DNA of 64,000 bases from Pseudalkalibacillus sp045920555 (GCF_045920555.1 NZ_CP174509.1:2852001-2916000), one strand, 5' to 3'. Positions 43,498-53,389 are shown, counted from the first letter of the stretch. The notes: generated by a model not told the origin, from the sequence alone. Numbers and translations: made by a program.

Positions 43498-44607
43498 ATG
43501 AAGATTAAGGAAATCAACTTATATAAAATCAATATGCAAATGAAACATCCTTTTACGACGAGTTTTGGTACGGAGTATGATCGTATATTTATATTAGTGG
43601 AAGTGAAAAATGATGAAGGGTTATCCGGCTGGGGAGAGTGTGTAACCTCAGATCGTCCGTTATACATCGAAGAATTTACGGATGCCAGTTGGTTAATGTT
43701 AGAGAAATACTTAGCTCCCCTTGTATTGCAGGATGATATCAATCACCCGGAAGATTTGCAAGATAAATTCAAAATTTACAAGCGAAATCATTTAGCTAAA
43801 GCTGCAATTGATGAGGCACTATGGGATTTATATGCTAAATCTAAAGGGGTATCATTGGCAAAAGCTTTAGGCGGTGAAAAGTCTTCTGTTGAAGTGGGTA
43901 TCAGTTTAGGTATTGAAGATAATGTTGATGACTTGCTCACTAATATCCAAAAAAAGACTGAAGACGGTTATAAGCGGATAAAAATAAAAATTAAACCAGG
44001 TAAAGATCTAGAAGTTTTAGAAACGGTAAGAAATGAATATCCAGATATTCCATTAATGGTGGATGCGAACTCTGCCTATAATTTGGAGGATCTCAATCTA
44101 TTTAAAGAAATGGATCGATATAATCTAATGATGATAGAACAACCGTTAACTGCGGGAGACTTGCATGACCATGCCAAATTACAGCGTGAAATAAAGACAC
44201 CGATTTGTTTAGATGAAAGCATACATTCCTATGAAAATGCAAAACAAGCCATTGAATTAGGCAGCTGTAAAATTATTAATATGAAAGTTGGTCGAGTAGG
44301 TGGATTAACGGAAGCTGTAAAAATCCATCAACTATGTGAAAAGGAAAATATCCCATTATGGTGTGGCGGAATGCTTGAATCTGGTATTGGACGGGCTCAT
44401 AATGTTGCGATAGCATCACTAGCGGGCTTTACTCTACCTGGTGATACTGCCTCTTCCTCTAGATATTGGGAAAAAGATGTGATTAAACCAGAAGTTGTTG
44501 CAAGAAATGGAACAGTTACGGTGCCCGACAGTCCAGGTATTGGATTTCAGGTTAACAAGGAAGAGATATTAAGCCATACAGTTGATAGTACGAAAATCTG
44601 TTCATAA
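43498..44607 (+). CDS. Enolase-superfamily N-acylamino-acid racemase (NSAR/OSBS type)
   Basis: 369 residues with the muconate-lactonising-subgroup catalytic set: KIKIKPGKD (Lys pair), LMVDANSAYN (Asp), MIEQPL (Glu), CLDESIH (Asp) and INMKVGRVGG (Lys), then WCGGMLESGIGRAHN, which is typical of the NSAR/OSBS family. It starts right at the transporter stop. OSBS acts in menaquinone synthesis, but no men genes are here. With an M20 hydrolase next door, N-succinyl- or N-acylamino-acid racemisation is much more likely. A strong terminator follows. Confidence 0.88.
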   Translation: MKIKEINLYKINMQMKHPFTTSFGTEYDRIFILVEVKNDEGLSGWGECVTSDRPLYIEEFTDASWLMLEKYLAPLVLQDDINHPEDLQDKFKIYKRNHLAKAAIDEALWDLYAKSKGVSLAKALGGEKSSVEVGISLGIEDNVDDLLTNIQKKTEDGYKRIKIKIKPGKDLEVLETVRNEYPDIPLMVDANSAYNLEDLNLFKEMDRYNLMMIEQPLTAGDLHDHAKLQREIKTPICLDESIHSYENAKQAIELGSCKIINMKVGRVGGLTEAVKIHQLCEKENIPLWCGGMLESGIGRAHNVAIASLAGFTLPGDTASSSRYWEKDVIKPEVVARNGTVTVPDSPGIGFQVNKEEILSHTVDSTKICS

Positions 44608-44664
44608 ATTTTTATTTATAATAAATTTGGTACTTGGGCACGAGAGGTTCTTGTAAAAATAACT

Positions 44665-44708
44665 AAAGCCACAAACGTTTGCATCAACGTAAACGTTTGT
44701 GGCTTTTT
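44665..44708 (+). terminator. Terminator after the racemase gene
   Basis: AAAGCCACAAACGTTT, ten-base loop, AAACGTTTGTGGCTTTTT: a perfect 16-base stem with T-run, readable in both directions. Confidence 0.92.
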
Positions 44709-44712
44709 AAGT

Positions 44713-44841
44713 TCATGAAAGGTACTGCCTTATCGCTTCATTGACAAGGCGGGTCTTCTTGCCTTTTTCTTTCCCTGCCTGCTTGTCCAGCTGTTTGATG
44801 ATGTCGTTCTCTAAGTCAAGAAAACGCCTTGTTTCAGGCAC
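44713..44841 (-). pseudogene. Short ribbon-helix-helix-like fragment
   Basis: A 42-codon frame from GTG, with FLDLENDIIKQLDKQAGKEK and KKTRLVNEAIRQYLS. The pattern ends like RHH (CopG-type) DNA-binding proteins. The ribosome site is weak (GAAGG four bases before GTG) and there is no partner gene, so it is probably the tail of a lost gene. Confidence 0.4.
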
Positions 44842-45126
44842 CGAGCCTTCACAAGCCGACTATATCAACGCTTTGCTTATGATATAGCACGCTCTTTGGA
44901 TTGTTTTATTTCTTGACGAATCCAAACGATTTCTAGTGAATGTGATTAATGTTGAGCAAATATGACACATAGCCTATAATTATAATAATTCAAAATAGAA
45001 TAAATTATTTAATATTTAATAATATTGAAAAAGTTTTATTATGACGGGCTCTAGGGGTATTTTTAAAAAACAAGTTATTTAAATATGAATCGTTATCTAG
45101 GTAAGATCAAGATTGGGGGCTAATCT

Positions 45127-46491
45127 ATGAATCAAAAAAATTGGGATGAATATGAAGCAATTCTCCACTCTTTAAAGGATGACATATTGGTTACAAACGT
45201 TAAAGGTATTATTTTAAAAGTTAGTGAAGCAACATGCAAAATATATGGAGTGAATTCAGAGGAACTTATTGGAAAATCAGTTTATGACCTTGAGAAGGAA
45301 GGGTTATTCACTCCACTTGCTACACCAATGGTTATTAAGCAAAGGAAAAAAGTAACCTTTATCCAAACTACAAATGATGGTAAAAGGTTACTCGTCACAG
45401 GCGTTCCGGTCTTTGATAAAATGGGTGTTCTTGTGAGGATTGTCAGCTACTCGCATGATGTCACCGAGCTTATCGAAATGAAGAAATATTTGGCTGAGAT
45501 GGAAAGTGAAATGGAGCTTGTAAAAAGGGAGCTCGAAATGTTCCGGAATCGCAATATAGTTAGCAAAGGACTAATCGCCAAAAGTAAAGAAATGAAAAGT
45601 GTGATCAGTATGATGTTGCAAGTAGCTGCAGTAGACGTAAATGTTCTCTTGCTAGGTGAAACGGGTGTAGGTAAATCACATATAGCAAAAACAATCCATC
45701 GGAATAGTCCACGAAATAAGGGGCCTTTTATTGAAGTTAACTGCGGTGCGATTCCCGATAACCTCTTTGAAGCGGAGTTTTTTGGGTATGAATCAGGGGC
45801 GTTTACAGGAGCAAACAGAGGTGGAAAACCTGGATTGGCCGAACTTGCGAATGGAGGCACCTTACTCTTAGATGAAATTGGAGAACTTTCCCTATCAAAT
45901 CAGGTTAAGGTATTAAAGTTCATTCAAGAAAAGCAATTCTACCGAGTTGGAGGTACGAAAATGAGAAAGATAGATTTTCGCCTCGTTGCAGCAACTAATC
46001 AAAATTTAGAGAAAGCAGTTGAACAAAAAAAATTTCGTCAGGACCTCTACTTTCGTTTAAATGTTGTACCAGTTACAATCCCACCACTGAGGCAAAGAAA
46101 AGAGGATATTATCCCCTTAGCTGAGCACTTTGTCAAAGTCTATTCAAAAAAATACAATCGTCAAAGGTTTTTAGAAGAAGACGCAGTGCAACAGTTGTTG
46201 ATTCAAGAATGGGCAGGAAATGTCAGGGAGTTAATCAACCTGATCGAACGGATTGTTGTAACATCTCAATCGCATCTTATTAAGTTGAATGATTTACCGC
46301 TATCCTACCGTCAAGTTACTCCTTCTATAGAACCGTTTCATGAATCGCTACCAAAAACGCTCGAACAGGTAGAGAAACATATACTTCAAAAGGCGAGAGC
46401 CAAACATAAAACAACTATTCAAATCGCCAAGTATTTAGGTATTAGTCAACCCTCAGTAGTAAGAAAATTAAAAAAATATGAAATTGAGTGA
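45127..46491 (+). CDS. Sigma-54-dependent activator with PAS sensor
   Basis: 454 residues: PAS domain (residues 8-115, GIILKVSEATCKIYGVNSEE), coiled linker, AAA+ domain with Walker A GETGVGKSHIAK, the sigma-54 contact loop GAFTGANRGG, Walker B LLLDEIGEL, and a Fis-type HTH at the end (TTIQIAKYLGISQPSVVRKL). It activates sigma-54 (SigL) RNA polymerase. A -24/-12 promoter begins three bases after its stop and points to the YfcC-M20-dehydratase operon, its probable target. The signal sensed by PAS is unknown. Confidence 0.93.
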   Translation: MNQKNWDEYEAILHSLKDDILVTNVKGIILKVSEATCKIYGVNSEELIGKSVYDLEKEGLFTPLATPMVIKQRKKVTFIQTTNDGKRLLVTGVPVFDKMGVLVRIVSYSHDVTELIEMKKYLAEMESEMELVKRELEMFRNRNIVSKGLIAKSKEMKSVISMMLQVAAVDVNVLLLGETGVGKSHIAKTIHRNSPRNKGPFIEVNCGAIPDNLFEAEFFGYESGAFTGANRGGKPGLAELANGGTLLLDEIGELSLSNQVKVLKFIQEKQFYRVGGTKMRKIDFRLVAATNQNLEKAVEQKKFRQDLYFRLNVVPVTIPPLRQRKEDIIPLAEHFVKVYSKKYNRQRFLEEDAVQQLLIQEWAGNVRELINLIERIVVTSQSHLIKLNDLPLSYRQVTPSIEPFHESLPKTLEQVEKHILQKARAKHKTTIQIAKYLGISQPSVVRKLKKYEIE

Positions 46492-46493
46492 AG

Positions 46494-46510
46494 TTGGTAC
46501 GAAACTTGCA
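46494..46510 (+). promoter_or_regulatory. Sigma-54 (-24/-12) promoter
   Basis: TTGGTACG (46494-46501) and TTGCA (46506-46510), with GG and GC separated by exactly ten bases. One position differs from the TTGGCACG consensus. It lies 343 bases before the YfcC gene. Confidence 0.75.
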
Positions 46511-46589
46511 ATTATAAATTAGTAAAAATAAGCGTACAAAGGTACGTGTAGTTGAAAGGGGATCAATACCATTGACGAGTTGGAATCAT

Positions 46590-46828
46590 CTTACTAATAC
46601 ATATCAAATCTGCTTGCTCCAAGTATGGCCAAAATGGTAAGGGTGTGTTGCAAATTTTAAATTATGCACTTGATAAGGGTGTTTTGTTTTATCTTTGGGA
46701 ATTCAAGCGAAGTTATTCGGATGATCCCCCCTTTAGGTGTTACTCAAAAGCAAATTGACAAGGGTCTTCATGTGTTAGATCAAGCATTAACAAGGTACCA
46801 ACAGGAACCATTGATCAATCATCAATAA
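46590..46828 (+). pseudogene. C-terminal remnant of a class III aminotransferase
   Basis: Shifted frames read KYGQNGKGVLQILNYALDKG, then LDKGVLFYLW and finally LGVTQKQIDKGLHVLDQALT with stop at 46828. This is the end of a 4-aminobutyrate-aminotransferase-like protein. It now forms the long leader between the sigma-54 promoter and the operon. Confidence 0.65.
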
Positions 46829-46852
46829 AAAACAATTGAAAGGAGTGATGGG

Positions 46853-48274
46853 ATGGAAGCTTTAAAAGAACCAATTGAGGAGAAACAGAGAGGTGAAAAG
46901 GAAACAACAGGAATAAATGCATTTGTATTGTTATTCAGTGTCATCGTCATTGCAGCCATTTTGACGTACATTGTGCCCGCTGGACAGTATGAAAGGGTTG
47001 AACAGGATGGCCGAGAAGTCATAAATCCTGATTCGTTTCAATTTGTAGACTCGAACCCAGTTAATTTTCTTGGGATATTCAAAAGTATACATCTTGGGAT
47101 GTTAGAAGGGTCGAGCATCATTTTCTTTGTCTTTATTATAGGTGGAGCTTTTGGAATACTGAACGCTACAGGAGCTTTGGATGCATTAATCGTTCTACTG
47201 ACAAAGAAATTAGCCAATCGTGAGAAATTACTGATTCCAATATTAATGCTCTTTTTTGCAGCTGGTGGATCTTTAATGGGGATGGCAGAGGAAACGTTGG
47301 TCTATATTGGGATTTTGGTCCCTCTTGCTATTGCGTTAGGGTTTGATGCGATTATCGGTCTATCTATCGTTTCTCTGGGGGCATCCGTTGGTTTCACTTC
47401 TGCAGTTATGAATCCATTTACAGTTGGAGTTGCCCAAGGTATTTCTGATCTTCCGACATTTTCTGGAATCGCCTTTCGTTTAGTTTTATTTGTGGTCCTT
47501 TATTCCGGTGCTGTTTTTTTCGTATATCGTTATGCAAGTAAAGTTAAGAAAGATCCTGCATTAAGATTCTATGGAAACTTCAAACCGGGAGAACAAGATA
47601 AGACACTCAAAACTAAAACCAAAATGGAAACCAAACATAAATGGGTCTTGATCACGTTCTTAGTGAATTTTCTTGTTCTTGTATTCGGGGTCTTAAAATT
47701 TGGTTGGTATATTACAGAAATAGCCGGGTTGTTTTTGTTATTCGGTATTTTGATAGGGATTGTTGGGAAACTGTCAGCAGGTACAATAGCGGATAGCTTT
47801 ATAAAAGGGGCCTCAAGCATGACTGGTGGAGCCTTGATCATCGGGGTTGCACAAGCCATTCTTGTCATTTTTACGACGAGTGGTCTAATGGATACGATTC
47901 TTTATTATGCATCCAACGCCATTGACCAAGTTCCAGGTGCTCTAACGGCCATCGGCATGTTTTTCTTACAGTTATGTCTGAACTTTCTCGTTCCTTCCGG
48001 AAGTGGACAAGCTGCATTAACGATGCCCATCATGGCCCCTTTATCCGATCTCGTCGGCGTCACTAGACAAACTTCGGTTTTAGCTTATCAATTAGGAGAT
48101 GGAATTTCGAACATGGTTTTCCCGACGTCCGGCTTTTTCATGGCTGGGCTCGCATTAGCCGGAATTCCTTGGGGGAAATGGATTAAATGGGTCTTTCCAT
48201 TCATATTATTCCAAATCGGAGTTGCAGTCGTTGCCTTGGTTGTAGCACAGGCAATCCAGTACGGCCCATTTTAA
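46853..48274 (+). CDS. YfcC family (DcuC superfamily) transporter
   Basis: 473 residues, about 12 membrane helices, clearly related to the 42058 protein (TYIVPAGQYERVEQ, IIFFVFIIGGAFGILNATGA, VPSGSGQAALTMPIMAPLSD). GAAAGGAG precedes the ATG. It is the first gene of the operon behind the sigma-54 promoter and is followed closely by an M20 amidohydrolase, so import of an N-acyl amino acid or peptide is likely. Confidence 0.87.
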   Translation: MEALKEPIEEKQRGEKETTGINAFVLLFSVIVIAAILTYIVPAGQYERVEQDGREVINPDSFQFVDSNPVNFLGIFKSIHLGMLEGSSIIFFVFIIGGAFGILNATGALDALIVLLTKKLANREKLLIPILMLFFAAGGSLMGMAEETLVYIGILVPLAIALGFDAIIGLSIVSLGASVGFTSAVMNPFTVGVAQGISDLPTFSGIAFRLVLFVVLYSGAVFFVYRYASKVKKDPALRFYGNFKPGEQDKTLKTKTKMETKHKWVLITFLVNFLVLVFGVLKFGWYITEIAGLFLLFGILIGIVGKLSAGTIADSFIKGASSMTGGALIIGVAQAILVIFTTSGLMDTILYYASNAIDQVPGALTAIGMFFLQLCLNFLVPSGSGQAALTMPIMAPLSDLVGVTRQTSVLAYQLGDGISNMVFPTSGFFMAGLALAGIPWGKWIKWVFPFILFQIGVAVVALVVAQAIQYGPF

Positions 48275-48290
48275 GCGAAGAGGAGAATGT

Positions 48291-49448
48291 ATGATGAGTA
48301 CATCAGTTATGTCTTCAAAGTTATTAGAACAGGCCATTCAGGATAGAAGATATTTACACGAACATCCCGAATTATCGGGTGAGGAATATGAAACGTGTGC
48401 TTATATTCGTTCCCGCTTAGAATCATTAGATATTGAAATTTTAGATTATCACCCTCCGAGTGTAGTTGGTTTCATTAAAGGAATAACAGGAGAACGGACG
48501 ATTGCATTAAGAGCGGATATAGATGCGCTTCCAATTGAAGAAGAAGGCAACAAAAACTACATTTCAAAAAAGTCAGGAGTGGCCCATGTATGTGGGCATG
48601 ATGGGCATACCGCGATTTTATTGGCCGTTGCGGAGTGGTTGTCTAAAAACCGGAGTGAATTTGAATCGGATGTTATGCTTATTTTTCAGTCATCAGAAGA
48701 AGTAACCCCATGTGGAGCAGATCTTCTAGTTAAACAAGGCATCCTTCAGGAGGTAGATGCGATCTTTGGAATTCACTTGTGGCAAGGTCTTAAAAAAGGG
48801 AAAATCGGGTTATCTCACGGCCCTATGATGGCTTCGGCCGATGATTTTGAAATTATAATTGAAGGAAGCGGGGGTCACGGCTCGATGCCGCATGAAACGG
48901 TTGATCCCGTGTACATTGCGACACATGTAATCCAGGGATTGCAGTCGATTATCAGCCGAAAGCTGAATCCGTTAACACCCGGGGTCATTTCAATCGGAAA
49001 AGTTGAAGCCGGGACGACATACAACATCATTCCTAATTCCGTAAGACTAAGTGGGACGGTTCGTGGTCTGACGTATGCATCTGTTAAATTACTGCGAGAA
49101 AACATTAAAGAACTGACTAAAGGAATTTGTACAAGCTTCGGGGCGAAAGGGGAGGTCAGCTATATTATAGGAACGCCTCCTCTTGTCAATGATTTAGAAC
49201 AGAGCGGTTTTGTAGAAAAGGTTATTCGCAACCATTTTGGAAATGAAAAATTTGCGTTAGTCGAACCGGTAATGGGCGGGGAGGATTTCTCTTATTATTT
49301 ATTAAAAAAGCCTGGGGCTTTTGTGTTCGTTGGTATGGGAGGTGAAAAGAGTTCCTTTCCGCATCACCACCCTAAGTTCGATATTGATGAGGATGTTATT
49401 CCCGATGCGATAGAGCTGTTTATCCAACTTGTAAAAAATTTCAAGTAG
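48291..49448 (+). CDS. M20D amidohydrolase (N-acyl-L-amino acid/hippurate hydrolase type)
   Basis: 385 residues. Motifs: ALRADIDALPIEEEGN, HVCGHDGHTAILLAVAEWL (metal Cys and His), FQSSEEVTPCGA (catalytic Glu), GIHLWQGLKKGKIG and FPHHHPKFDIDEDV. Two adjacent ATG codons (48291, 48294) follow AGAGGAG. It follows the transporter by 17 bases. It should cleave the acyl group from imported N-acyl amino acids, giving free amino acids to the dehydratase, racemase and aminotransferase downstream. Confidence 0.9.
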   Translation: MMSTSVMSSKLLEQAIQDRRYLHEHPELSGEEYETCAYIRSRLESLDIEILDYHPPSVVGFIKGITGERTIALRADIDALPIEEEGNKNYISKKSGVAHVCGHDGHTAILLAVAEWLSKNRSEFESDVMLIFQSSEEVTPCGADLLVKQGILQEVDAIFGIHLWQGLKKGKIGLSHGPMMASADDFEIIIEGSGGHGSMPHETVDPVYIATHVIQGLQSIISRKLNPLTPGVISIGKVEAGTTYNIIPNSVRLSGTVRGLTYASVKLLRENIKELTKGICTSFGAKGEVSYIIGTPPLVNDLEQSGFVEKVIRNHFGNEKFALVEPVMGGEDFSYYLLKKPGAFVFVGMGGEKSSFPHHHPKFDIDEDVIPDAIELFIQLVKNFK

Positions 49449-49507
49449 AATATTTGTTCAGAAAGAGTCATTCTTACGAACATAAAAAAAGTTATGGAGT
49501 GATCAAT

Positions 49508-50479
49508 GTGCAACTTAACGTAACCTTCCAAGATGTTTTAAAAGCGAATAGAAGGCTAAAGGGAAGAGTCAATGAAACACCACTTATTCACTCAACTATT
49601 TTATCGAAAGAAGTAGATTCAGAGGTTTGGTTTAAAATGGAGAGCTTACAAAAAACCGGGTCTTTCAAAGTCAGGGGGGCTTTAAACAAACTAGATTCAT
49701 TAACAGAGGATCAATTACAAAAGGGTGTAATCACCGCATCAGCAGGGAACCATGCACAAGGTCTAGCCTATGCTTCCTCTTTGAAAAACGCTTCCGCAAA
49801 GATTGTTGTTCCTGAAACCACGCCAGAAACAAAAAGACAAGGAATTGTTAGACTCGGAGCTGAGCTTATTGTATATGGAGCAAACTATGATGCAGCTGAA
49901 GAGTACGCACTTCAAGTAGCGAAAGAGACTGGCCTAGTCTTCGTCAACGCATTTGAAGATGATGATATTATCGCAGGTCAAGGGACATCCGCATTGGAAG
50001 CCTTTTTGGAAGAACCCGATTTTGATGCAGTCATCGTACCAGCAGGGGGTGGTGGATTGATTTGTGGAGTCGCACTTGTCGCGAAGGCGGTCAATCCAGA
50101 AATCAAGGTCATTGGCGTCCAGACTCATGCTTCACCTCCATGGTATTACTCCTTTAAAGCTGAGAAACTTGTACAGGTTGAATACCAGGATTCTCTTGCA
50201 GAAGGTCTTCATGGTGGGATAACACAAGGGAACTTGGATCTTGCATTAAAAATTGTCGATGATTTTGTATTGGTCGAAGAGGAAAGTGTTGCAAATGCGA
50301 TGCATTGGATGGCTAAAGATCATCACTACATGACCGAAGGATCTGGGGTGGTTGGTGTCGCTGCACTTCGTGATGGATTGTTACCTGAATTGAAAGGGAA
50401 GAAGGTATTAACGATTATTACAGGTAGTAACGTTGATTTTACCAAATTAACCGAAGTGGGAAGGACAGTTGTGGTATGA
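49508..50479 (+). CDS. Threonine/serine ammonia-lyase (catabolic type)
   Basis: About 323 residues, the length of TdcB-type enzymes without the regulatory ACT domain. PLP lysine in KTGSFKVRGALNKL near residue 47, the SAGNHAQGLAYA loop and the phosphate-binding glycine loop PAGGGGLICGVALV. The GTG at 49508, with GGAG eight bases upstream, gives the normal N-terminus; the open frame further upstream is not family-like. It converts Thr or Ser to 2-oxobutyrate or pyruvate plus ammonium. Confidence 0.88.
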   Translation: MQLNVTFQDVLKANRRLKGRVNETPLIHSTILSKEVDSEVWFKMESLQKTGSFKVRGALNKLDSLTEDQLQKGVITASAGNHAQGLAYASSLKNASAKIVVPETTPETKRQGIVRLGAELIVYGANYDAAEEYALQVAKETGLVFVNAFEDDDIIAGQGTSALEAFLEEPDFDAVIVPAGGGGLICGVALVAKAVNPEIKVIGVQTHASPPWYYSFKAEKLVQVEYQDSLAEGLHGGITQGNLDLALKIVDDFVLVEEESVANAMHWMAKDHHYMTEGSGVVGVAALRDGLLPELKGKKVLTIITGSNVDFTKLTEVGRTVVV

Positions 50480-50565
50480 AAACAGCAAGATAGGTTGGCT
50501 ACTCGGTATGAACGATTGGAAGTTCACCTCTTATGAAAGTGAGAAGTAATAGGGAGAATGTTCTA

Positions 50566-51681
50566 ATGAAAATTAAAAAAGTTGAAGTGTTTGCTATTCG
50601 TTTACCGTTAAAAGAGCCTTTTGTCATTGCTTATGATCAATATGATGATATGCCTACCATCGTTACAAAAATATCAACAGACAATGGTTTAGTAGGTTGG
50701 GGTGAAGCGGTTCCTGATCAACATGTTACAGGAGAAACCTGGGAATCTACTTTTCAAGTGATTCAGCACGAATTAGGCCCATTAATAATAAATAAATGTC
50801 CTTTCTCAGTTGATCTCATTCATAAAAAAATGAATGAAAAAATTTTCGGTGCACCAACTGCTAAAGCAGCGATCGATATTGCTTTGTATGACCTGATGGG
50901 CAAGGAAACAGGACTTCCTCTTTATCAATTGATTGGTGGTAAGTCCAATTCTTTACTAGATATACCGCGTGTTATCAGTATTAAAACGCCAGAAGTAATG
51001 GCTGCTGATGCTAAGGCGGCTGTTGAAGCAGGTTGCCAACATATCAAAATAAAAGTAGGAAGTGATCCATCCGAAGACATCAGACGCATTAAATCAGTTC
51101 GAGAGGCTATTCCTAAAAAAGTAAAGATTAGGGTCGATGCAAATCAAAGTTGGAGTGTGACTGATGCGATCTATGTGATTGAAAAAACGAAGGATTGTTT
51201 GGTCGAATGGTACGAACAACCTGTTGGGGCAGATGACTTATTATCTTTACAAGAAATCAGGCATGCTACCAACGTGAACATCATGGTGGATGAAGGGGTT
51301 CACAACTGTCATGATTTGTTAAAAGTTTACCAATTACGTGCAGCAAATCTGTTGAATATCAAGTTGATGAAAACTGGAGGCATTTACCCAGCTTTAGCAC
51401 TGACAAGCTTAGCCGAGGCAGCTGGAATGGTGTGTCAGGTTGGATCGATGGTAGAGTCTGCGATCGCTACAATGGCTGGAGCTCATCTTACCATTTCAAG
51501 ATCCATCATTCAGACGAATGAGATGGTTGGTCCTCTTATGTTTTCCAGGGATATAGGATCCATTCGTCTTGACCATTACGTATTAGAGGTTAGAGAAGTA
51601 GCAGGACTTGGTGTCGAGGTCGATGAAACGGCTATAAAGGAATTTTCAAGCGATTATTATTTAATAGAGGATGGTCGTTAA
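50566..51681 (+). CDS. Enolase-superfamily racemase/epimerase (MR/MLE family)
   Basis: 371 residues with the catalytic set IKIKVGSDP (Lys-x-Lys), IRVDANQSW (Asp), EWYEQPVGADD (Glu), MVDEGVHN (Asp/Glu) and IKLMKTGGIY (Lys), as in dipeptide epimerases and related racemases. AGGGAG precedes the ATG at 50566; an upstream in-frame ATG has no ribosome site. Substrate unknown: amino acid, N-acyl amino acid or dipeptide. The operon context favours one of these. Confidence 0.85.
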   Translation: MKIKKVEVFAIRLPLKEPFVIAYDQYDDMPTIVTKISTDNGLVGWGEAVPDQHVTGETWESTFQVIQHELGPLIINKCPFSVDLIHKKMNEKIFGAPTAKAAIDIALYDLMGKETGLPLYQLIGGKSNSLLDIPRVISIKTPEVMAADAKAAVEAGCQHIKIKVGSDPSEDIRRIKSVREAIPKKVKIRVDANQSWSVTDAIYVIEKTKDCLVEWYEQPVGADDLLSLQEIRHATNVNIMVDEGVHNCHDLLKVYQLRAANLLNIKLMKTGGIYPALALTSLAEAAGMVCQVGSMVESAIATMAGAHLTISRSIIQTNEMVGPLMFSRDIGSIRLDHYVLEVREVAGLGVEVDETAIKEFSSDYYLIEDGR

Positions 51682-51797
51682 GACCAGCGCAAACAAGACT
51701 AAAGGTTTATTAACGAGAATGTTGCTTCCTTCGGCTCTTTATATCATCCTTTTTTGAATATACACCCAAAAGAAAATATATTGAAAGGGGTAATAAA

Positions 51798-52934
51798 ATG
51801 AAAATCAAAAACTTTGCGATTGAAGAATGGATGAATAAATATGAACAAGATGCTGTATACAATATGGCTGAAACATGTGTAGATTCATTAACAGTAAATG
51901 AGTTAGTCTCGATCAACGGGGATGAGCCTGAGCAATTTTTACGAACACTCCTAAACAAAAAACTTACTTACGGTTATATTGAGGGCTCTCCTGAATTTAA
52001 AGAACAAGTTTCAAAGCTTTATAAGAACCAGTCACAAGAAAATGTGTTAGAAATGAATGGGGCAATAGGCTCGAACTTCCTTGTACTGTATTCTCTTGTG
52101 AAACCAGGGGATGAAGTAATCTGTGTTCACCCGACGTATCAACAACTTTATTCTGTTCCAGAGTCGTTTGGAGCAGAGGTTAAACCTCTGAAGTTACGAC
52201 CGGAAAATGGTTATCTACCTGATTTAGAGGAGTTGACATCCCTTGTCACGGATAAAACGAAAATAATTATCATTAATAATCCGAATAACCCTTCAGGAGC
52301 AATAATGGGGGAGGGCTGTTTACGGAAAATTGCAGATATCGCACGTTCTGCCGATGCGTATGTTTTATGCGACGAAGTTTATCGAGGGCTCGTGCAAGAA
52401 CCGGATCAGACTGTCCCATCGATGGCTGATCTTTATGAGAAAGGGATTAGTACCGGCAGTATGTCAAAAGCACTATCTCTTGCTGGTTTGAGATTAGGGT
52501 GGATTGTAGGACCTAAAGAAGTAATTACGGAAAGTATAAAGCACCGGGATTATACAACAATCAGTTGTGGAATGATTGACGACATTCTAGCAGTCCATGC
52601 ATTAAAGAATTATGACAAAATCATGGAACGCAACCTAAAGATCATAAGGGAAAACGCGAAAATTCTTGATGACTGGGTTAAACAAGAACAAGCCATCAGT
52701 TACGTAAAACCACAAGCCGGAACAACAGCAATTTTAAACTATGATTTCGATATGACATCAGAGGAATTTTGTTTAGGTTTGTTTAAAAAGAATGGTGCCT
52801 TCTTAGCTCCTGGTAGTTGTTTTGAATTAGAAGGAACAGTAAGAATTGGCTATGCATGTGATTCCCAAGTGTTAAAAGAAGGACTAGCAAAAGTATCCGA
52901 ATATATTGAGGAATTAGCAACAGTAAAAAGCTGA
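51798..52934 (+). CDS. Class I/II PLP aminotransferase
   Basis: 378 residues, fold type I. NNPNNPSGAIMG and LCDEVYRG give the PLP-ring contacts, and STGSMSKALSLAGLRLGW contains the Schiff-base lysine; IGYACD near the C-terminus carries the region of the usual carboxylate-binding arginine. AAAGGGG precedes the ATG. It is the last gene of the sigma-54 operon. Its amino acid specificity is not readable; it could also act as a C-S or C-C lyase of this family. Confidence 0.82.
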   Translation: MKIKNFAIEEWMNKYEQDAVYNMAETCVDSLTVNELVSINGDEPEQFLRTLLNKKLTYGYIEGSPEFKEQVSKLYKNQSQENVLEMNGAIGSNFLVLYSLVKPGDEVICVHPTYQQLYSVPESFGAEVKPLKLRPENGYLPDLEELTSLVTDKTKIIIINNPNNPSGAIMGEGCLRKIADIARSADAYVLCDEVYRGLVQEPDQTVPSMADLYEKGISTGSMSKALSLAGLRLGWIVGPKEVITESIKHRDYTTISCGMIDDILAVHALKNYDKIMERNLKIIRENAKILDDWVKQEQAISYVKPQAGTTAILNYDFDMTSEEFCLGLFKKNGAFLAPGSCFELEGTVRIGYACDSQVLKEGLAKVSEYIEELATVKS

Positions 52935-53389
52935 AATTCGTTTAAATAAGTTGGTCCAGACAATCAAAAGTTAAGAGACAAATCTTAAAGATAGAAAATC
53001 TCCGTGGAGTAATTTTGCCCCACTGTTTTATGCATAAGCTATACTTAAACAAGTACTAAATCAACTCTAAAAAGTAGAATTCATTCAAAATATAATGAAA
53101 AAAACAAGTGGGTGGGAGAGATGATTTTCTGCTACCCGCTTGTTAAGTTCAAATTGGACACTTTTAGGATTATTGAGTAGAATAGTTCAAAAAATAAGTG
53201 CTTATAAGGGACGGCCTAAGAATTATAGAAAGAAACAAAAGCCTATTGCATGCAGTCCGGTTGTTTAAAGAATGAAATCAGAACGGTATGACGGTCCAAG
53301 AGATCTTTGATCAGCACGAAGGTGGGTAGAAGTACGTTAAATAAGTTTATTAAAGACATAAAAGTACAAAAAATATCTAAAAAGAACCA
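52935..53389. other. Intergenic region with minus-oriented hairpin
   Basis: No gene is seen. An inverted repeat at 53103-53144 (AACAAGTGGGT and ACCCGCTTGTT) has an A-run on its left, so on the minus strand it reads as a terminator with seven T, but no minus-strand gene ends here now. The rest leads into the radC fragment. Confidence 0.5.

Noticed and set aside
44633..44655. TTGGGCACGAG...TTCTTG as a third sigma-54 promoter
   Set aside because: The GG and GC spacing is wrong and a terminator follows directly, with no gene downstream on that strand.
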